Assembly (NCBI GenBank): GCA_005790265.1 | Contig: SXVE01000166.1 | Span: 1-10,884 of the forward strand | Source: Acidobacteriota bacterium | GTDB lineage: Bacteria > Acidobacteriota > Blastocatellia > Pyrinomonadales > Pyrinomonadaceae | DNA: 10,884 nt | Direction of reading: 5' to 3' | Shown: piece by piece, positions 7,902-10,884 of the stretch | Position numbering within the stretch: the stretch's first letter is position 1 | Layout of the letters: every line of letters begins with the position of its first letter | Translations under genes and position numbers: made by a program | Notes under the pieces: model-generated | The model's database searches: none | Told to the model about the DNA's origin: nothing | Seen by the model: the letters and a program-made list of their open reading frames with translations, nothing else

Positions 7902-9470
7902 TTAATTTGATTTTTGATTGCCCGCCGTTTCCGTCCGCTTTATCTTTAGCGGCATCGTCTCAAGCGATTTGAGGAATTTTTCCTTGTCGGTTTGCTGCGG
8001 AATCAGTTCGCTGTCGGGCAAAACCGAGATTGCTCCGGGAGAAAAACCGGAAGCGGGCAGCGTTGAACCGAGAGCCGTTTCGAGTTCGGTTAGCGCATTG
8101 TAATAATCACGCAACGCTTGGTTATAGCCGGTTACGTTTTCAGTCAAGCGGCGCTGCTCGCTGACGACTTCAAAAACGGAAAATTCGCCAAGACCATACG
8201 CCGCCCGAACCGTTCGCAAATTTTCTTCGGAACGAGGCAGGATTTGAGTTGAAAATAAAACTAAAGCTTCGGCTGCCGCACGATATTTCCGATAACCGAC
8301 CGCAACGTCCCGTTTGATACTCGATTCCAAAAACTCCCTTGATCTAATCGCCTGCAATTTTTCGCCGGTCGCCGAAGCTATTTCGCCCTGATTGCGGTTG
8401 AAAATTGGAATCTCGATTGAAACGCCGAATGTTAATTCGTTATCTGTGTCGGTTGCCAATCCGCCGCCCGCCTCTGCCGGCAAATCAGTAATACTTTTGT
8501 TGCGCGAAAAGCGAACCGACGCCGCGACGTTGGGCACCGCAGCGGATTTCGCCTGATTGATTCGCGCTGCGCCGAGCTGTTCTCCGATTACTGCTGCTTG
8601 TAAATCGGAACGCTCCCTAAGCGCTATGGCGGTTAATTCGGAAAGTCCTAAATCAAGCCGGGGCGGGCGTTCCGGCTGCGGCGCGAGCTGCAATGTTTCA
8701 GCGACTTCAGCACCGATCAGAATCTTTAAATTCAAAAGCGCGGTGTCAAGATCGTTTTTTGCTTGAATTATCTGAATTCGAAGGCGGTCGCTTTCCACTC
8801 GCACCAAATTTAAGTCGAGCGGCGCGACATCGCCTTCAGAAAGGCGCGCCTGCGTAACGCGCACGATTTCATCATCAGCAGCAACAAGTTTTTCGAGCAC
8901 ATCCAGCTGTCGGGCGGCGGCAAGCACACTCGTATAATTCTGACGAATCTCGGCGGCAAAGCGGCGTTCGAGCGCGACGACTTCAGCCCGAACTTGATTT
9001 AATTCAAGTCGGGCGACAGCAACGCGCTTGCCTCTTTTATCGCCCAATTCAAATATTTGAGATACGCCGGCTGAAAAGTCTAATTCCGCTTCGCCGCCCA
9101 ACAACCGAGGACTGCCGTATTCGGCTTCGAGCGTTGGATTCGGTCTTAAAGCGGCTTGCCGAAGCCGCCCTTCGGCAATCGCGAGACGTTGCCGCGCGGC
9201 TAGCAAATCAGATCTCCGGCTGCCGCCCAATTCGCCAAGTCGCTCAACGGTTAATCCGTCCTCGGTAATAAATTCAGCGGATGTCAGCTTCCGGGTCGTT
9301 TGCTTTGAATCTAAAATCGTGGTCGTCTGTTGTGAAAAAGCGGAAGCGGCAAAGATAAAAATTACCGCTGCCAGCGCCGGAAGAAAACGGTAAGACCTCG
9401 ACGGCATAAACAAAATGTTCGTACTCGATTTCCCGTTCGTCAAAATCATTTTCTTTTCGACGCCGATCAT
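7902..9470 (-). CDS. TolC/CzcC-family outer-membrane efflux channel
   Basis: This 522-residue protein is the outer-membrane duct of the exporter. It shows the internal duplication of the OEP family (PF02321): repeat one has ALRPNPTLEAEYGSP (107-121) and SAGVSQIFELGDKRGKRVAVA (about 133-153), and repeat two has AVPNVAASVRFSR (311-323) and FGVSIEIPIFNRNQGEIASA (348-367). Each repeat is followed by long Ala/Leu/Glu/Arg helices that build the periplasmic tunnel. Residues 23-46 look like a signal peptide ending SAFS before QQTT. There is no lipobox Cys, unlike CusC. The ATG at 9470 overlaps the upstream stop (ATGA), favouring coupled translation, but leaves a 22-residue polar leader before the signal peptide. 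Met8 (9449) or Met22 (9407) are alternative starts; none has a good ribosome-binding site. The tail after about 470 is a polar extension. Confidence 0.95.
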   Translation of the reverse strand: MIGVEKKMILTNGKSSTNILFMPSRSYRFLPALAAVIFIFAASAFSQQTTTILDSKQTTRKLTSAEFITEDGLTVERLGELGGSRRSDLLAARQRLAIAEGRLRQAALRPNPTLEAEYGSPRLLGGEAELDFSAGVSQIFELGDKRGKRVAVARLELNQVRAEVVALERRFAAEIRQNYTSVLAAARQLDVLEKLVAADDEIVRVTQARLSEGDVAPLDLNLVRVESDRLRIQIIQAKNDLDTALLNLKILIGAEVAETLQLAPQPERPPRLDLGLSELTAIALRERSDLQAAVIGEQLGAARINQAKSAAVPNVAASVRFSRNKSITDLPAEAGGGLATDTDNELTFGVSIEIPIFNRNQGEIASATGEKLQAIRSREFLESSIKRDVAVGYRKYRAAAEALVLFSTQILPRSEENLRTVRAAYGLGEFSVFEVVSEQRRLTENVTGYNQALRDYYNALTELETALGSTLPASGFSPGAISVLPDSELIPQQTDKEKFLKSLETMPLKIKRTETAGNQKSN

Positions 9471-10102
9471 ACGGAAACCACTTCTTCTCCGGCTCGAGAG
9501 TTTTTCGCTTCGCGCACGGCAAAATAAATTAAGCCGCCGAATAAACTCAGAATAATCAACCCGAAAAGAATCAACAGCCCGGTTTCCGACCGCGAAGAAA
9601 CGTTTTCTGACGATTCCGCAGGCGATTTTTCGACGCGAACGCCCGTGAATGTTGCCGTATCGGTTTCTCCTTCATAGGAAACTTTTGCGCGAAGCGTATA
9701 ATTTCCGGCAGGAACGGAAGGAATTGTTAAATTATAGCTGCCGGCGGAGTCGGTTTTTTCGATTGTCAGCGCAGACACCGATCCGTTTGCCGATTCGATT
9801 TCCACTGCCGGAGAAACTTTTTCGGCGGGAGCATTTGTTTGAAAATTAGTAATAAATAATCGCGCCGCAGTCACGGCGTCCGGTTCAAGCGACGCATGTT
9901 TGATCATGATCTCCAACTCGCCGAGCCGGGCGATGTGCGAAACGGTTCCTTTTTCACCGGCAGTCGTAACCGGTTTACTCTCGCTGTGATCTTCGCCTCC
10001 GTGCGCGAACGCGCGAGGCGTATTACCAAGCAGCATAAATATAACCAGCAGAAATAACGCTGCTGATTTTTTCTCGTTTTGAACTGCAAAAAAACCGCTC
10101 AT
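9467..10102 (-). CDS. Membrane-anchored HGGEDH protein, relative of the adaptor N-terminus
   Basis: This 211-residue protein is the first gene of the operon. Residues 1-33 are a signal peptide ending AFA, so the mature protein should start with His34 in HGGEDHSESKP. Residues 52-158 are predicted mostly beta and look Ig-like, including SAGSYNLTIPSVPAGNYTLRA (119-139). One TM helix lies at about 174-196, followed by a short basic cytoplasmic tail. The layout (signal, HxGEDHS, xKP, beta domain, TM) matches residues 1-203 of the adaptor at 5196-7205, so the two appear paralogous. The function is unknown; periplasmic metal binding or sensing is inferred from the His/Asp/Glu motif and the operon. 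GAGG at 10113-10116, ten bases upstream, supports the start. Its stop overlaps the start of the channel gene. Confidence 0.88.
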   Translation of the reverse strand: MSGFFAVQNEKKSAALFLLVIFMLLGNTPRAFAHGGEDHSESKPVTTAGEKGTVSHIARLGELEIMIKHASLEPDAVTAARLFITNFQTNAPAEKVSPAVEIESANGSVSALTIEKTDSAGSYNLTIPSVPAGNYTLRAKVSYEGETDTATFTGVRVEKSPAESSENVSSRSETGLLILFGLIILSLFGGLIYFAVREAKNSRAGEEVVSV

Positions 10103-10129
10103 ATAAAATTCGCCTCGCTAACGCTTTTC

Positions 10130-10159
10130 ATTTTAGGGACACGCAAAACTCTTGTTCAA
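10130..10159 (-). promoter_or_regulatory. Probable sigma70-type promoter of the metal-efflux operon
   Basis: On the minus strand, TTGAAC (10154-10159) and TAAAAT (10130-10135) match four and five of six bases of the -35 and -10 consensus, with an 18-base spacer. Transcription would start near 10123, leaving a leader of about 20 bases that contains GAGG before the ATG at 10102. The -35 box lies within CTTG-TT-CAAG, a short dyad that could be a regulator site. No CueR- or CusR-type operator was recognised. It is a visual match only. Confidence 0.5.
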
Positions 10160-10274
10160 GACAATCGGCAAGTTATGTGCCAACAGTTGAATCCGTTAAA
10201 AAGCATTGATTTTGCTGGAGAATAAAGGTTTGTTTACGTTCGAGAGAGAATAATTCAGTAGAGGAATAAACTGT

Positions 10275-10322
10275 AAGCTGTCTATTAGCAAACAAAAGCT
10301 GTCTGCTAATAGACAGCTTTTG
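10275..10322. repeat. Overlapping inverted repeats sharing one arm (two alternative hairpins)
   Basis: AAGCTGTCTATTAGC (10275-10289) and its exact reverse complement (10305-10319) are perfect 15-bp arms around a 15-base loop. The loop holds a second copy of the outer part of the arm: CAAAAGCTGTCT (10293-10304) pairs perfectly over 12 bp with 10311-10322 around the 6-base loop GCTAAT. The two hairpins exclude each other because they share the 10311-10319 arm. On the minus strand the tight hairpin is followed by a T-rich run (TTTTGTTT), so it could act as an intrinsic terminator for transcription entering from the right or as an attenuator. It lies about 115 bp upstream of the predicted operon promoter. 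The geometry is certain; the role is not. Confidence 0.85.
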
Positions 10323-10359
10323 AAAATAAAACTTTAGTTAAATAAATTGCACGAAAAGT

Positions 10360-10374
10360 TTTTAAGGAAATTTG
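10360..10374 (+). repeat. 15-bp direct repeat, copy 1
   Basis: TTTTAAGGAAATTTG occurs exactly here and again at 10752-10766; a partial copy (TAAGGAAATTAG) lies at 10739-10750. The repeat is AT-rich and of unknown meaning. Confidence 0.6.
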
Positions 10375-10480
10375 ACGACGAAAATCAATTAAATTTTGAA
10401 GTTATAAGTATTTGCAGCCGTTGTCCCGACACCAAATTCATCTTTTCGGACGAATATTTGTTTTAACAAATTGTTACCTT

Positions 10481-10513
10481 CGGTTTAACCGGATTGTTGA
10501 CATATTTAAACCG
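10481..10513. repeat. Inverted repeat with 8-bp arms
   Basis: CGGTTTAA (10481-10488) and TTAAACCG (10506-10513) are perfect 8-bp arms around a 17-base spacer containing TTGACA (10497-10502). It could be an operator or a weak RNA stem. No -10 box is seen at the right distance from the TTGACA. Confidence 0.5.
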
Positions 10514-10650
10514 TCGGCAAACCAGGCGACACATTCCACCGCTCAAGATTCAAGCCGTAATCAGAAAAATTAAAGAAACAAATAAGAAAGCGGAATAGCC
10601 TGTAAATTAATTCGTGATTTATTATTTCACGGTTTAGAGGCACCTAAGAC

Positions 10651-10863
10651 TTGAGAATAAAAGCAGGCTTCGACTTGCTTGTCGAATTTATTGATTGCTT
10701 TTCGATTTTTACTTTCGGCGGTTTGCCGCTGCAAATTCTAAGGAAATTAGCTTTTAAGGAAATTTGCCGTAAAAAATCTATTGGAAAGAAGGCAAAAGGT
10801 TTACCAACTCGCTCGGGCTTTGCGGATTACTTTAAAAGTGAAAAGTTAGGAACGAGGCAATAA
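10651..10863 (+). CDS. Doubtful 70-codon frame with TTG start
   Basis: The frame opens with TTG and ends in TAA, and would encode a small basic protein with a hydrophobic start (LLVEFIDCFSIFTFGGLPLQI) and a Lys-rich second half. A weak AGAGG lies about eleven bases upstream. No domain is recognised. The frame overlaps copies of the TAAGGAAATT repeat and a small hairpin. It could be a chance frame, a gene remnant or a real small protein; the first is most likely. Confidence 0.18.
   Translation: MRIKAGFDLLVEFIDCFSIFTFGGLPLQILRKLAFKEICRKKSIGKKAKGLPTRSGFADYFKSEKLGTRQ
10752..10766 (+). repeat. 15-bp direct repeat, copy 2
   Basis: This is an exact match to the repeat at 10360-10374, directly preceded by the partial copy at 10739-10750. 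The spacing between the full copies is 392 bases. Confidence 0.6.
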
Positions 10864-10884
10864 AAAAGAGGCGTATTTCGTGCC

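Larger units (their letters stand above)
10160..10884. other. AT-rich region without a convincing gene, upstream of the operon
   Basis: About 725 bases hold no frame on either strand that I recognise as a gene. Contents seen: the alternative-hairpin element (10275-10322), the 10481-10513 inverted repeat, three copies or part-copies of a TAAGGAAATT repeat, a 6-bp hairpin TTCGAC/GTCGAA (10669-10686) and a doubtful 70-codon TTG frame. No tRNA, rRNA or mobile-element hallmark was found. It probably carries the regulatory region for the operon and the edge of the next locus. Confidence 0.6.

Noticed and set aside
10497..10525. Plus-strand promoter from the TTGACA at 10497-10502
   Set aside because: No -10-like hexamer occurs 15-19 bases downstream.
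10880..10884. Possible GTG start of a rightward gene after AAGAGG (10866-10871)
   Set aside because: Spacing of eight bases is plausible, but only five bases remain in the window, so nothing about a product can be supported.
10160..10884. tRNA, small RNA gene or transposon remnant in the upstream region
   Set aside because: No cloverleaf, conserved tRNA T-loop, transposase fragment or terminal repeat with target duplication was seen.

Overview
This window comes from a diderm (Gram-negative) bacterium. It encodes an outer-membrane efflux channel, a periplasmic adaptor, an RND pump and several predicted lipoproteins. GC content is moderate in the genes and clearly lower between them. The mix of proteins reminds me of Acidobacteriota (Blastocatellia-like) or related environmental bacteria, but that is an impression from memory and nothing in the window proves it.

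Layout: positions 1 to 10102 hold seven genes, all on the minus strand, packed as one probable operon read from right to left. In transcription order they are: a small membrane-anchored protein with a His-Gly-Gly-Glu-Asp-His motif (9467-10102); a TolC/CzcC-type outer-membrane channel (7902-9470, sharing a 4-bp ATGA overlap with the first gene); a lipoprotein with a C-terminal region resembling FMN-binding domains (7210-7857); an unusually long adaptor whose N-terminus is a membrane-anchored relative of the first gene product (5196-7205); a lipoprotein with a duplicated His-containing domain, a His-rich insert and a C-terminal cupredoxin domain (3894-5177); a Met/His-rich DUF305 lipoprotein (3100-3828); and a CusA/CzcA-family RND pump (1-3037), which runs off the left edge just before its C-terminus. 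A probable sigma70-type promoter (10130-10159) precedes the first gene.

The pump, adaptor and channel should form a tripartite heavy-metal exporter. The cupredoxin, DUF305 and HxGEDH proteins look like periplasmic metal chaperones, buffers or sensors that feed it. The accessory proteins point to copper or silver. The pump, however, lacks the three methionines that bind Cu(I)/Ag(I) in CusA, so its substrate is uncertain. No regulator is visible.

Positions 10160-10884 hold no convincing gene. This AT-rich stretch contains a notable element in which one 3' arm can pair with either of two upstream arms (10275-10322), a second inverted repeat (10481-10513), a 15-bp direct repeat and a doubtful 70-codon frame with a TTG start. 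No tRNA, rRNA, CRISPR array or insertion sequence was seen.
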